DNA from: an uncultured Selenomonadales bacterium
GTDB lineage: Bacteria; Bacillota; Clostridia; Christensenellales; QALW01
Direction of reading: 5' to 3'
Length of the DNA: 64,000 nt
Assembly: GCA_905200615.1 (NCBI GenBank)
Contig: CAJKLB010000001.1
Span: forward strand, 1 to 64,000
Part shown: piece after piece, positions 7,551 to 16,147 of the stretch
How positions within the stretch are numbered: position 1 is the first letter of the stretch
How the letters are laid out: each line of letters begins with the position of its first letter
Program-made: the position numbers and the translations under genes
Notes under the pieces: model-generated
Database searches by the model: none
Told to the model about the DNA's origin: nothing
What the model saw: only the letters and a program-made list of their open reading frames with translations

Positions 7551-7581
7551 CCGAACCGATATCTTTTTCGGTTCGCAATGT

Positions 7582-7658
<77 letters not shown>

Positions 7659-7790
7659 ATATATTTTTCTGATTTCATAATTATTATATACAATAACAAT
7701 TAAAATGTCAACCGTTTTATTTTAAATGCCGTTATATTCTTTTGCCGAAAAAAGTCGGGCGGCCGCCTGCCGCAAACAGCCCACTTGAGT

Positions 7791-9359
7791 TTACATAAAA
7801 TCACTGTCATCTTCCGAACTATATTTTTCGGTTGTTTTTTCTTTGTTTTTATTCTCTTCAGAATCCTGTTGCAAAGGTTGATAAAAGAAATTTTCCGTAT
7901 TTTCGGATTCCCCTGTTGTTTCATCAAGTCCCCAATCACGCACAGAATCAAGTGATTGTGCTTTTTTTCTTTTTACAAGCAAAACAACAAGTGCCGCAAG
8001 CACAGCCGCAAGCGCAACAACCGCCGCCGCAAGCGCCGCTTTACGCCAATCAATTCCGGTTTGTATTATAACCGGAGGCTGTGTTTCCTGGGGAAGCCGT
8101 TCCTCCAGCAATGCGGAAGAAAGCTTTTGCACGGTTCCGTCCTCCGCGCAGTACACACACAAATATTTTTCACCTGTCGTATTGTTCATCGCGCTGATAA
8201 TATAATAGCCTTCACCCAGCAAATCCGTCTGCCATGCAGGAAAACTTTCCCCGTTTATTTCAAACATCACCGTTTTCCAAGAAGAAGGTACGGTCTGCAT
8301 CGCAGAGGCAAATATCGTATATACCGTCTGCGCGCCGGAAGTCAATGTTTGAAAAAGCGAGAAGGTAAGATTCTTTTCATCCAGAATATAAAAATAGGAA
8401 TCCGTTTCATCTGAAAGCAGCACTAACCGAACATCACCAAAAACCGCTGTCTGAATCGTGCGGCCGGAATAGGTGTATTCCTCCGCGGTAAACCCCGCGG
8501 GCAATTCTTTAGAAATCTGCTCCTCAAGAATAAAGCTCTTTCCGTCTACCGTTACCGTCAGTGAACCGTCAGGCGATGTTCCCGGTTCTTCCGTAGGAGG
8601 AACGGGCGTAGGCTCGGTACTTTCCGCGGCTTGGCGAGTAATCGTAATCGTATACGTTTTGGTAGTACCGTCCTCTGCCGTTACCCGTACACTTCGGGTA
8701 TTTTTTCCTACATCAAGGCTCACCTTGCCGATAAACTCGATACTGGATTTTGAATCAGACCGTGTAGGCTCTATCGGAAAAGAGGTCACGCTGTAAGGCA
8801 CCGTACAGGTATACTGCGTGACATTCGAGGAAAACGCCGGTGAAAGCGTACAGCCCTGAGGTACTTTCAATGCCGAAAGATTGCAGTTGGAAGAAAGCGA
8901 GGGAGAAGGCTTAGCCTTAACGGTTACGCTGGCCTCGGCGGTAGGCGTCCCTAAAGGATCGCCGTTCGTATCTCCGATATCGCTGCTGGTCAGCTTTACC
9001 GTTGCGGCACCCACCGCAGAAGCGGTAAACGTAAGCGTTACCGTATACGTCGCGGAAGTATTAGAAGAACTATAGTCTGATATTTGAATCGTTCCTCCGC
9101 CGGAAGCATTGACATTTGCATTGCCTAAACTGCTACTATAGCTTTTATACTGCAATCTGGAAGTGTCAAACGAGAACAGCGTATCGGCACTGCCTACCGC
9201 GGCGGAGCCGGTAAAACGAAAGGTAAACGTAACGGAATCTCCCACATAGGGAGTAGATGAGGACGCGGATGCCGCGACTTGACAGGCCGCGGATACTGGC
9301 AGCAGCATAAAAGTCATAAGAATCGCGGCGGCAAGCACCGCGGTAAGAACTCGTTTCAT
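7791..9359 (-). CDS. membrane-anchored cohesin-domain surface protein
   Basis: A 522-residue secreted protein. Residues 1-24 are a signal peptide ending in Ala-Ala. About 26-150 form a cohesin-like domain (PYVGDSVTFTFRFTG, then TLFSFDTSRLQY, then TATVTLTF-type strands), the receptor for dockerin domains. About 160-245 match a cadherin-like beta-sandwich (LSALKVPQGCTLSPAFSSNV, RSVRVTAEDGTTKTYTI). A Pro/Thr linker and an unknown domain follow. A transmembrane helix lies near 440-465, ending in KRKK and a charged tail of about 55 residues inside the cell. It is 12 bases downstream of the dockerin gene in the same transcript, behind AAAGGAG. A GC-rich hairpin with TTTTTT near 7745-7785 may end the transcript. 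Confidence 0.8.
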   Translation of the reverse strand: MKRVLTAVLAAAILMTFMLLPVSAACQVAASASSSTPYVGDSVTFTFRFTGSAAVGSADTLFSFDTSRLQYKSYSSSLGNANVNASGGGTIQISDYSSSNTSATYTVTLTFTASAVGAATVKLTSSDIGDTNGDPLGTPTAEASVTVKAKPSPSLSSNCNLSALKVPQGCTLSPAFSSNVTQYTCTVPYSVTSFPIEPTRSDSKSSIEFIGKVSLDVGKNTRSVRVTAEDGTTKTYTITITRQAAESTEPTPVPPTEEPGTSPDGSLTVTVDGKSFILEEQISKELPAGFTAEEYTYSGRTIQTAVFGDVRLVLLSDETDSYFYILDEKNLTFSLFQTLTSGAQTVYTIFASAMQTVPSSWKTVMFEINGESFPAWQTDLLGEGYYIISAMNNTTGEKYLCVYCAEDGTVQKLSSALLEERLPQETQPPVIIQTGIDWRKAALAAAVVALAAVLAALVVLLVKRKKAQSLDSVRDWGLDETTGESENTENFFYQPLQQDSEENKNKEKTTEKYSSEDDSDFM

Positions 9360-9371
9360 ATTTTCTCTCCT

Positions 9372-11354
9372 TTATGATAGTCCCAGGATCTTACGCTGAC
9401 AAACCAACAGATCCCTGGAATTCACGGTACCGTCGTTATTGATATCCGCCGCTTCCAAGCGGGCGGCATGAATTTGGGAAAGTGCTAAAATATGTTTTTG
9501 CGTAATCAAAAGATCGGCCGAAGAAAGTTTACCGTCGCCGTTGCTGTCGCCGTAAATCACAACTGAATACGCGCGGACTTCTTCCTCCCCCTGTTTCAGC
9601 ACAAGAGAATCCCCTGTTTTCATCACATCGCCGTCGGATTTCTCCTTACCGGAGGCATCCGTAAAGAAGGCGGTATATCCTGTAACCATAATTTTATCTT
9701 TAAACTCTTTCAGTGTGGTTCCCACCGAAACGCCGGTTATCATAGCATTTTTTACGGTATATGAAGTTTGGAACGAAGAATCTCCCTCTCCTTCACCGCC
9801 TCCGCCTTCTCCGCCGCTGTCCACGGAACAGGTAACATACAGCGTATATATACGCTGCGAACCGCTGGGAGCCGTAACAACGATATTGATTTCATTAATC
9901 CCGTATTTTAAGCGAACCTCTCCCGTGCCGGAAATCACAGCGCCGGAATCCTTAGCCGAAGCATTTACAGTAATTGCCGAAACATCCACAAAGGCCTCGT
10001 ACTCCGTTGTATACAACTGATACGGCTGCGTAAAGGAATACCCTGCAATCGAAAGCGTTTCCAGCCAGTTATTATTATTTCCGGTACTGGTGGGTTTCGG
10101 TTGTTTTTCCTCGGGCATGTCCTTATACACGGGAATAATAAAGTTCAGTGCCGAATCCATCGCGCCGGCTGTTTCAATCGCGTTGCGCAATGAGGAACTC
10201 TCGCTTACCGCGGCACTGGTATTGGTCATATACTGATGGGAATACAGGCCGTTTCCGCCGTCAATCACGTCATATTTTTGCAGATACAGAGTATTTTGCC
10301 CTACTTTAATATATCCGTTGGTTAAAAAGGACGCGCCCCCGATCAACGCTTTCAGCGGCGTATCCCATCCCTTATTTTTTGCGTAAATCGCGCCGTTTTC
10401 CATAGCTGTTCTTCCGCCGGAAGCATAAGCGCCGATATCGAAATGATTGTAATATCCCTCATAGCCTGCCACCGTACCGTGAGCCAGTTTATTGCCCACC
10501 GAACCCTGTTCCAGCCGGAGACGTGCCGCCAGCATAAACGGATTGGCTCCGGCCGCCTCACCGGCCTGAAGCACGCCCTGCGCATAGCTCATGGAGCCGT
10601 CCGGCAGATTTCCGGTCATAAAAGTTCCTGAAAACGCGGCTTTGATAGCTTCTTCGCTTACCGGCATATCTTTATTATAGGAAAGCTCCAGAAACTGAAA
10701 AATATTATTATCAAAAAAGTTACGCGGATCCAGATAATAGCAAATCACTTCTTTGGAAGCCGCCTTCCAGCCACCGCTGTCAAAAGAATACCATTCGTTA
10801 TTTTCCCAATCATACGCGCCTTTTTCAAAAGATTTCCAGGAATCCAAGCTCGAAGAGCTTACCAGATTCCGCCCCAACAAACACTCGGCATCCACAACCT
10901 CCTGCCAGGTAAGGCCTGTCTGCAGCGCGGTGAACTTCCACTGTGGATGCAGCGCATGCAGCAGTCGCAGACCCTCTTTATAGCTTTCGGGAAAGCCCTG
11001 CAGGGTAAGCTCGGTTTCAAAAGCGTCATCCCCTTCGGTAGGACGATCAAATACCGTAAAATATTCACCTTTGCCAAAGCCCTCTACATTATTATATGTA
11101 ATTTTATACCAAAGCTCACCATCCGTATCGTTACTACTTCCGGTAATATTGACAATCGTTCCCTTCGGAAGCGAAGTCACCTTAGCGTATTCCGTACCCG
11201 GTCCTGACCGTATATTCAAATTGGAGCCTTCGGTAACAACCAAACCCATTTTATCCATCGGCGTTACATCATAGGCATAAACACACAGGCACAATGCCGA
11301 AAGCAGTACCGCAATACACAATATGAAAGATATCGGACGCAGAGATCGTTTCAT
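9372..11354 (-). CDS. secreted SH3b-glucosaminidase protein with C-terminal dockerin
   Basis: A 660-residue secreted protein. The start at 11354 has AAGGAG eight bases upstream and opens a signal peptide (MKRSLRPISFILCIAVLLSA). Domains in order: bacterial SH3 (about 35-100; LNIRSGPGTEYAKV), N-acetylglucosaminidase (about 130-400; LRLEQG with the likely catalytic Glu, and YNHFDIGAY), cadherin-like beta-sandwich (about 430-515), and a type I dockerin (about 595-660) with two calcium loops, GDSNGDGKLSSADLLI and ADINNDGTVNSRDLLV. It should cut peptidoglycan glycan strands outside the membrane. The dockerin could dock it to the cohesin protein encoded next. Confidence 0.85.
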   Translation of the reverse strand: MKRSLRPISFILCIAVLLSALCLCVYAYDVTPMDKMGLVVTEGSNLNIRSGPGTEYAKVTSLPKGTIVNITGSSNDTDGELWYKITYNNVEGFGKGEYFTVFDRPTEGDDAFETELTLQGFPESYKEGLRLLHALHPQWKFTALQTGLTWQEVVDAECLLGRNLVSSSSLDSWKSFEKGAYDWENNEWYSFDSGGWKAASKEVICYYLDPRNFFDNNIFQFLELSYNKDMPVSEEAIKAAFSGTFMTGNLPDGSMSYAQGVLQAGEAAGANPFMLAARLRLEQGSVGNKLAHGTVAGYEGYYNHFDIGAYASGGRTAMENGAIYAKNKGWDTPLKALIGGASFLTNGYIKVGQNTLYLQKYDVIDGGNGLYSHQYMTNTSAAVSESSSLRNAIETAGAMDSALNFIIPVYKDMPEEKQPKPTSTGNNNNWLETLSIAGYSFTQPYQLYTTEYEAFVDVSAITVNASAKDSGAVISGTGEVRLKYGINEINIVVTAPSGSQRIYTLYVTCSVDSGGEGGGGEGEGDSSFQTSYTVKNAMITGVSVGTTLKEFKDKIMVTGYTAFFTDASGKEKSDGDVMKTGDSLVLKQGEEEVRAYSVVIYGDSNGDGKLSSADLLITQKHILALSQIHAARLEAADINNDGTVNSRDLLVCQRKILGLS

Positions 11355-11521
11355 GCAAAGCCGCTCCTTCCACTTCGTTACAAGAAGCATTATAGCATTC
11401 TTTGTTTGTTTTTGCAATACTTTTGTAATAATTTGTCGTTGTCAAACAAAGCAAGCTCCTGCGAAAAGCACACACTATGAATAAAAAGAGAGAAAAACAG
11501 AATTTTTATACAGAAAAACAC

Positions 11522-11549
11522 TTGACATTCGCTTTAAAATATGTAAGAA
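11522..11549 (+). promoter_or_regulatory. promoter of the ABC transporter operon
   Basis: TTGACA at 11522-11527, 16 bases, then TAAGAA(T) at 11544-11549. The spacing and -10 are slightly off consensus. AAAGGAGC precedes the first ATG. Confidence 0.5.
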
Positions 11550-11592
11550 TATTCGAGTATCTAAATTTAAATTTAAAAGGAGCAAAATCATC

Positions 11593-12462
11593 ATGAAAAA
11601 GCTTTTATCCTTTATCCTTGTAATTCTGCTGGCGTTTGCTTGCTTTACTGCCTGTACGCCGCTGGAAAATGAGCCGGATGCCAATGCCACTGCCACTCCG
11701 GCCACAACAGACGAAGCCACAGGACTTACTATTACCGGCTGGAGTTCCTTGAACGGTCTTTCTGCGGCGTATCAATCCGGCACCACCGCGGAAGGAAAAA
11801 TCACAGAGCTCAACGAGACCGGCTCGATTACCTGTACCGCGTATCCCAACGAAGATATGGCCGTATGTTTTTCTATGCTGGCCAATAACGAAGTGCAAAC
11901 TGTTGTTTGTGACCAGGCTGTTGCCGAAGATTTTTGCGCGAAAAATCCGGATAAATATCAAGTAGCTTGGATCCAAGAAGATTCTCCGGAGGAATTCGCT
12001 ATTGCTGTTCCCAAAGGTACCAGCACGGATCTCTTAGCCGCTATCAACGAGGCGATGGATGAACTGAGAGCAGAAGGCTTTTTAGATAAGCTGCATGACA
12101 AATGGTTCGGATCCGGCGCCGAGGTTACCATGCCTACCGAAAAGACCGTTGACTGTAAAGCGCCCCTTGTGCATGAGGGCTATTTCACCGTAGGCAGCGA
12201 AATCGGCTATCCTCCTTATGAATCCTATGATGAAAACAATGTTCCTGTGGGATTTGATATTGATTTAACAAAAGCCATTGCCATCAAGCTTGGACTTGAA
12301 GTCAATTATGTTGACCGTGCTTTCGATACCATTTTCAGCGCTATGGGCAAAGATTATGACGTCGTTTGCGCCGCGGTTACGATTGATGACGTTCGTAAGG
12401 AATCCATGGATTTTTCCGATCCCTACATCAAAAATTATCTGGCTGTTGTCGTTGCTAAATAA
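11593..12462 (+). CDS. circularly permuted amino-acid-type substrate-binding lipoprotein
   Basis: A 289-residue lipoprotein (signal peptide, lipobox Cys21; Cys17 is a second option). It belongs to the type 3 solute-binding family, but its parts are in reversed order. Residues 46-173 match the second half of the usual domain: SGTTAEGK, MAVCFSMLANNEVQTVVCDQ, EFAIAVPKGTSTDLLAAINE, DKLHDKWFG. After a linker (174-191), residues 192-289 match the first half: YFTVGSEIGYPPYESY, VGFDIDLTKAIAIKLGLEV, AVTIDDVRKESMDFSDPYI. The protein stops at the hinge. Both halves are complete, so it could fold as one lobe pair. It is followed by its permease and ATPase. The ligand is probably a polar amino acid. Confidence 0.85.
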   Translation: MKKLLSFILVILLAFACFTACTPLENEPDANATATPATTDEATGLTITGWSSLNGLSAAYQSGTTAEGKITELNETGSITCTAYPNEDMAVCFSMLANNEVQTVVCDQAVAEDFCAKNPDKYQVAWIQEDSPEEFAIAVPKGTSTDLLAAINEAMDELRAEGFLDKLHDKWFGSGAEVTMPTEKTVDCKAPLVHEGYFTVGSEIGYPPYESYDENNVPVGFDIDLTKAIAIKLGLEVNYVDRAFDTIFSAMGKDYDVVCAAVTIDDVRKESMDFSDPYIKNYLAVVVAK

Positions 12463-12486
12463 GCAGACCTCTTCTGTAAATTAAAA

Positions 12487-12514
12487 GGCACATAGCAGGG
12501 CTTTGCTATGTGCC
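12487..12514 (+). promoter_or_regulatory. hairpin between binding-protein and permease genes
   Basis: An 11-bp perfect stem (GGCACATAGCA with TGCTATGTGCC, six-base loop) without a T-run. Such elements commonly stabilise the upstream message so that binding protein is made in excess of permease; that role is inferred. Confidence 0.6.
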
Positions 12515-12538
12515 GTTCTAATATTAAAGGAATTGATC

Positions 12539-14005
12539 ATGAAAAAATTTTTAGGCCTGTTCAACATAAAAAAATGGGCAAAGGATACAAAAATATTCTT
12601 TACCGTAATTCTTATATGTCTCCTATCCGCATGCGTACTTTCCGCGTTTAAACCCAGCAAAGAAGAAATGTACAGCATGGCTTCACCGCAGATGCAGCAG
12701 CTAATCGATGAAGACGCCTCCAAGGATATTAAGAGTGTTTCCGTTTCCTATAATTCTCTTTTTTTTATTAATTATATTTCTTTTTCCACCTCCGGAAACG
12801 CTTCGATCAAGGAAGCCTATTTGGGCTTTGCCGGTCAAATTTTTGACGCTACTACCGCGGATTATAAATATTTAAAGCAGAAAAACGCGCTCCACGCCAT
12901 TGCCATAAAAGATATCAACACCAAGGAACTGGAATATCTTGCTTACAGCGAAGATGAAAACGCCGATATTTCACAATCGGAAAAAATCGAGCTTCCCGAA
13001 GAAAACGCCTATAAACGCGAATATTACGCCGACGGAAAGCTTATGGCTTATAAAATATCTTACCGTGATACCAATACTACCGAAAGCTATGCGTTAAACG
13101 AAGCCGGCGGCTTTTATAAATTGGATGAAAACCATACGGTAGAATATACCTCCTCCTACAGCGAAAATATTTTGGTAAAAGACCAATACGGCAATACGAT
13201 TGCCTCCGCGAACGACGGGGACGAAATTCTGCAAAAAGATGACGGAACTTTAGTGATTAACGGCACAGAATACGCAAAAGATCAAAAGAACGCGGCAGCT
13301 GTAGTCGGCGATTTGGTCAATTATACCTACCGTCTTTTAGGGTGCGGCCAAAGTGTGCTCTACGGGGCAAAACTAACCATTTTTTTAACCATCACCACCG
13401 TACTGTGCGGTTTTATTTTAAGTATCTTTTTAGCGTTGGGCAAAATTGCAAAATATAAAATATTCAGCGCGCCGTGCAGCGCCTATATTTTCTTTTTCCG
13501 AGGCACACCGCTGATGATTCAGCTGTTCGTCATTTACTTTGCCGTTCCCGGTATCTTTCCCGGTTTTACCTGGTCAGGACTGTTCAGCGGTGTAGACGCT
13601 ACCAGCAAAGGCGCGTTTTTAGCCGCCTTTATCGGATTCACGCTGAACAGCGCGGCATACTGTGCTGAAATCGTACGCGCGGCCATTCAATCGATTGATA
13701 AAGGCCAGCACGAAGCCGCCAAAGCCCTGGGTATGACATACGGGCAAACCATGCGCGATATCATCATTCCCCAATCGATCCGCCGGCTGATTCCGCCGAT
13801 GGCCAATGAATTCATCATGATCTTAAAAGACGCCTCTTTGGTTTTTGTTATCAGCCTGATGGATATCACCACCATATCCAAAACGATCTCATCCAAGGGT
13901 GATTTCCTTGTTTTCGTACCGGCGCTTATCATCTATCTGATCATCACCGCATTTTTCAGCTTTGTATTCAAAAAGCTTGAAAATAAATTTTCTATTTACG
14001 AATAA
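12539..14005 (+). CDS. amino-acid ABC transporter permease with long extracytoplasmic N-terminal domain
   Basis: A 488-residue inner membrane protein. The start at 12539 is favoured by AAAGGA seven bases upstream. A first transmembrane helix (about 17-36) is followed by about 220 hydrophilic residues outside the cell, with no family I recognise (NALHAIAIKDINTKELEYLA, KREYYADGKLMAYKISYR, NTIASANDGDEILQKDDGTL). From about 255 comes a normal HisM/GlnP-type permease: five or so helices, FFFRGTPLMIQLFVIYF, and the EAA loop (EAAKALGMTYGQTMRDIIIP) that contacts the ATPase. Ordinary permeases of this family are about 220-250 residues, so the front half is an addition. Confidence 0.8.
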   Translation: MKKFLGLFNIKKWAKDTKIFFTVILICLLSACVLSAFKPSKEEMYSMASPQMQQLIDEDASKDIKSVSVSYNSLFFINYISFSTSGNASIKEAYLGFAGQIFDATTADYKYLKQKNALHAIAIKDINTKELEYLAYSEDENADISQSEKIELPEENAYKREYYADGKLMAYKISYRDTNTTESYALNEAGGFYKLDENHTVEYTSSYSENILVKDQYGNTIASANDGDEILQKDDGTLVINGTEYAKDQKNAAAVVGDLVNYTYRLLGCGQSVLYGAKLTIFLTITTVLCGFILSIFLALGKIAKYKIFSAPCSAYIFFFRGTPLMIQLFVIYFAVPGIFPGFTWSGLFSGVDATSKGAFLAAFIGFTLNSAAYCAEIVRAAIQSIDKGQHEAAKALGMTYGQTMRDIIIPQSIRRLIPPMANEFIMILKDASLVFVISLMDITTISKTISSKGDFLVFVPALIIYLIITAFFSFVFKKLENKFSIYE

Positions 14006-14021
14006 AGGAGGACTTTAAGGC

Positions 14022-14780
14022 ATGGCCATTTTAAGAACAGAACACATCAGCAAAAAATTCGGCTCTCTTGAGGTTCTCAAGGATATCAATCTCAGTGTGG
14101 AAGCCGGCGAGGTGATTTGTATTATCGGTCCTTCCGGCGCGGGAAAATCCACCTATCTGCGTTCCTTAAATCAGCTTGAAAAAATTACCAGCGGAAAAAT
14201 ATTTATTGAGGAACACTTGTTTCTGCACCGTGAAAACGACAGAACGGTTGAAAAAATCGCCCCCGCCAAACAAAAGGAAATGCTGCTGGAGATGGGAATG
14301 GTTTTTCAGCGTTTTAATCTTTTCCCGCATAAGACCGTATTGCAGAACGTCATGCTTGCTCCGGTAAAAGTAAAAAAGCAAAAACCCGAAGCGGCTCAAG
14401 CGTTGGCATTGGAGCTGCTCAAACGCGTCGGCTTGCAGGAGAAAGCCTATGAATATCCCAACCGGCTTTCCGGAGGCCAGCAGCAGCGTGTTGCCATTGC
14501 AAGAGCTTTAGCCATGCAGCCGAAGATTATGCTGTTCGACGAACCCACCAGCGCGCTGGATCCGGAATTGGTAGGAGAGGTTCTTTCCGTTATGAAAAAA
14601 CTGGCAGAAGAAGGAATGACCATGCTGGTGGTCACCCATGAAATGGGTTTTGCGCGCGAGGTTGCCGACCGCGTGGTATTCATGTGCGACGGTATCCTTG
14701 CCGAAGACGGTCCGCCCGAAGAAATCTTCAACCATCCCAAAAACGAACGCACCAAGCAATTTTTGCAAAGCATATTATAA
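14022..14780 (+). CDS. polar amino acid ABC transporter ATP-binding protein (GlnQ-like)
   Basis: A 252-residue ATPase with Walker A GPSGAGKST, Q-loop VFQRFNLFPHKTV, signature LSGGQQQRVAIARAL, Walker B IMLFDEPTSALDPEL and the H-loop VVTHEMGFA. It powers the permease encoded 16 bases upstream. The spacing, a strong AAAGGAGG site and the shared strand mark one operon. The closest known type is GlnQ/HisP, so the cargo is probably a polar or basic amino acid or cystine. Confidence 0.92.
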   Translation: MAILRTEHISKKFGSLEVLKDINLSVEAGEVICIIGPSGAGKSTYLRSLNQLEKITSGKIFIEEHLFLHRENDRTVEKIAPAKQKEMLLEMGMVFQRFNLFPHKTVLQNVMLAPVKVKKQKPEAAQALALELLKRVGLQEKAYEYPNRLSGGQQQRVAIARALAMQPKIMLFDEPTSALDPELVGEVLSVMKKLAEEGMTMLVVTHEMGFAREVADRVVFMCDGILAEDGPPEEIFNHPKNERTKQFLQSIL

Positions 14781-14786
14781 AAAAAC

Positions 14787-14813
14787 AAAAAATCCTGTTC
14801 CGGCGGGATTTTT
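14787..14813 (+). terminator. terminator of the ABC operon
   Basis: AAAAATCC and GGATTTTT form an 8-bp stem with an 11-base loop ending in a T-run. It is moderately strong, and some read-through into the HAD gene is possible. Confidence 0.55.
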
Positions 14814-14873
14814 AATCTTCTCTGCGGCGGAAAATATCCTTCCGTATAAAAGTAAAAAAGAAAGGAATTTATA

Positions 14874-15686
14874 ATGAATCATTTTGATATTCGCTGCGTC
14901 ATGCTGGATCTTGACGGTACAGTCTATTTGGGAAACCGTGTTTTTGATTATACCGCTGATTTTTTTAACACACTCAGCAGCCTGAATATTCGGCATTTAT
15001 TTGTAACCAACAATTCCTCGAAAAGCACGGAAGCGTATATTGAAAAATTAGCCAACATGGGCTTGCCCGCCGACACGGATACCATTTTAATCAGTTCACA
15101 CGCGGCAGCGGATTATATCAACGAAAAATATAAAGGGTTACGTACCTTAATCTTAGGCACACAAAGTATGAAAAAGGAAATGCGGCAACTGGGTATCAAC
15201 GTATGTGATACCGACCCGGAGCTTCTTCTGGCCGGGTTCGATACCGAACTTTCTTATGAAAAGCTTACCCGTTTTGTCAACTACGCAGCACAGGGGATCC
15301 CTTACCTGGCCACACATCCGGACAGAATATGTCCCGCCGAACACGGTTTTCTGCCGGATTTGGGAAGCATTATGGAATTGATTTTTGCTTGTACCGGACG
15401 GCGGCCCGAGGTCATATGCGGCAAACCCAATGAACAAATGCTGATCGCGGCTGAGCATAAAACCGGTTTTTCACGGCAAAATCTATTGATGGTCGGCGAC
15501 CGCCTAACCACCGATATCGCCATCGGCGCCCACGGGGTCCGCACAGCACTGGTGCTCAGCGGTGAGGCTTGTAAGGCGGATATTGAAAATGCCCCGATAA
15601 AGCCCTCTTTTGTTTTCCCCTCCCTCCGAGAATTGGGGCATACATTAAAATATAATCTATCTTTTTTTACAAAAACTTTTCAATAA
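14874..15686 (+). CDS. HAD-superfamily sugar phosphatase, NagD/AraL type
   Basis: A 270-residue cytoplasmic phosphatase. Motif I is MLDLDGTVYLG with the nucleophile Asp. FVTNNSS is motif II. The type IIA cap sits between, and the C terminus has ICGKPN and MVGDRLTTDIAIGAHG (motifs III/IV with the metal Asp). This set defines the NagD/4-nitrophenylphosphatase group acting on sugar or nucleotide phosphates. It follows the ABC operon by about 95 bases and has its own AAAGGAA site. The actual substrate is unknown. Confidence 0.88.
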   Translation: MNHFDIRCVMLDLDGTVYLGNRVFDYTADFFNTLSSLNIRHLFVTNNSSKSTEAYIEKLANMGLPADTDTILISSHAAADYINEKYKGLRTLILGTQSMKKEMRQLGINVCDTDPELLLAGFDTELSYEKLTRFVNYAAQGIPYLATHPDRICPAEHGFLPDLGSIMELIFACTGRRPEVICGKPNEQMLIAAEHKTGFSRQNLLMVGDRLTTDIAIGAHGVRTALVLSGEACKADIENAPIKPSFVFPSLRELGHTLKYNLSFFTKTFQ

Positions 15687-15985
15687 CGCTTTATTTTTAC
15701 ATCCAAATCATTATTTTTACAATTAAAAATTGCCAGTTGAACACACACATTTTTATCCGAAGATCTGATAAAAATAAATTGAGGTAATGAATTTTCTAAA
15801 AAACAGTTTTATTACGCATTGGACCTCTTGACATTAAATATTTACTTCACTATTACCAAAAATAAAAATGTCTGAAAATGCATTTAAATAAGTTTTATGC
15901 TCAAGCAGCAAAAGATGTTTTCTAGAAAATACCCCTTTTTATAATAAAATTTACCGTTTGTTTACAATTATTTTGACGCTATTCT
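15687..15985. other. AT-rich intergenic stretch without a gene
   Basis: About 300 bases of very AT-rich DNA. The only signal I see is a promoter-like TTGACA-17-TATTAC at 15828-15856, with nothing convincing behind it other than the next promoter; a short untranslated RNA cannot be excluded. Confidence 0.4.
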
Positions 15986-16016
15986 TATTGACACCCGTTG
16001 TCAATAGTGATATAAA
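15986..16016 (+). promoter_or_regulatory. promoter of the L,D-transpeptidase gene with inverted repeat over the -35 box
   Basis: TTGACA (15988-15993), 17 bases, TATAAA (16011-16016). The -35 box lies inside a perfect inverted repeat, TATTGACA-N5-TGTCAATA (15986-16006), of the size bound by dimeric repressors such as TetR types. No regulator gene is adjacent. The untranslated leader to 16148 is about 125 bases. Confidence 0.65.
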
Positions 16017-16147
16017 TATAATATGGTATTTTACGCATATTCGCTTAAAAAATAATTTTTTTGTCGGCGCACATAATTTTCGTAACGATTTTGCCGAAAC
16101 AGACATAGATTATTAAGATTTTACTTCTTTGTTTAGGGTGAGTGTGA

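Noticed and set aside
11475..11720. Minus-strand frame across the ABC operon promoter
   Set aside because: It overlaps the start of the binding-protein gene in antisense and has no supporting signal.
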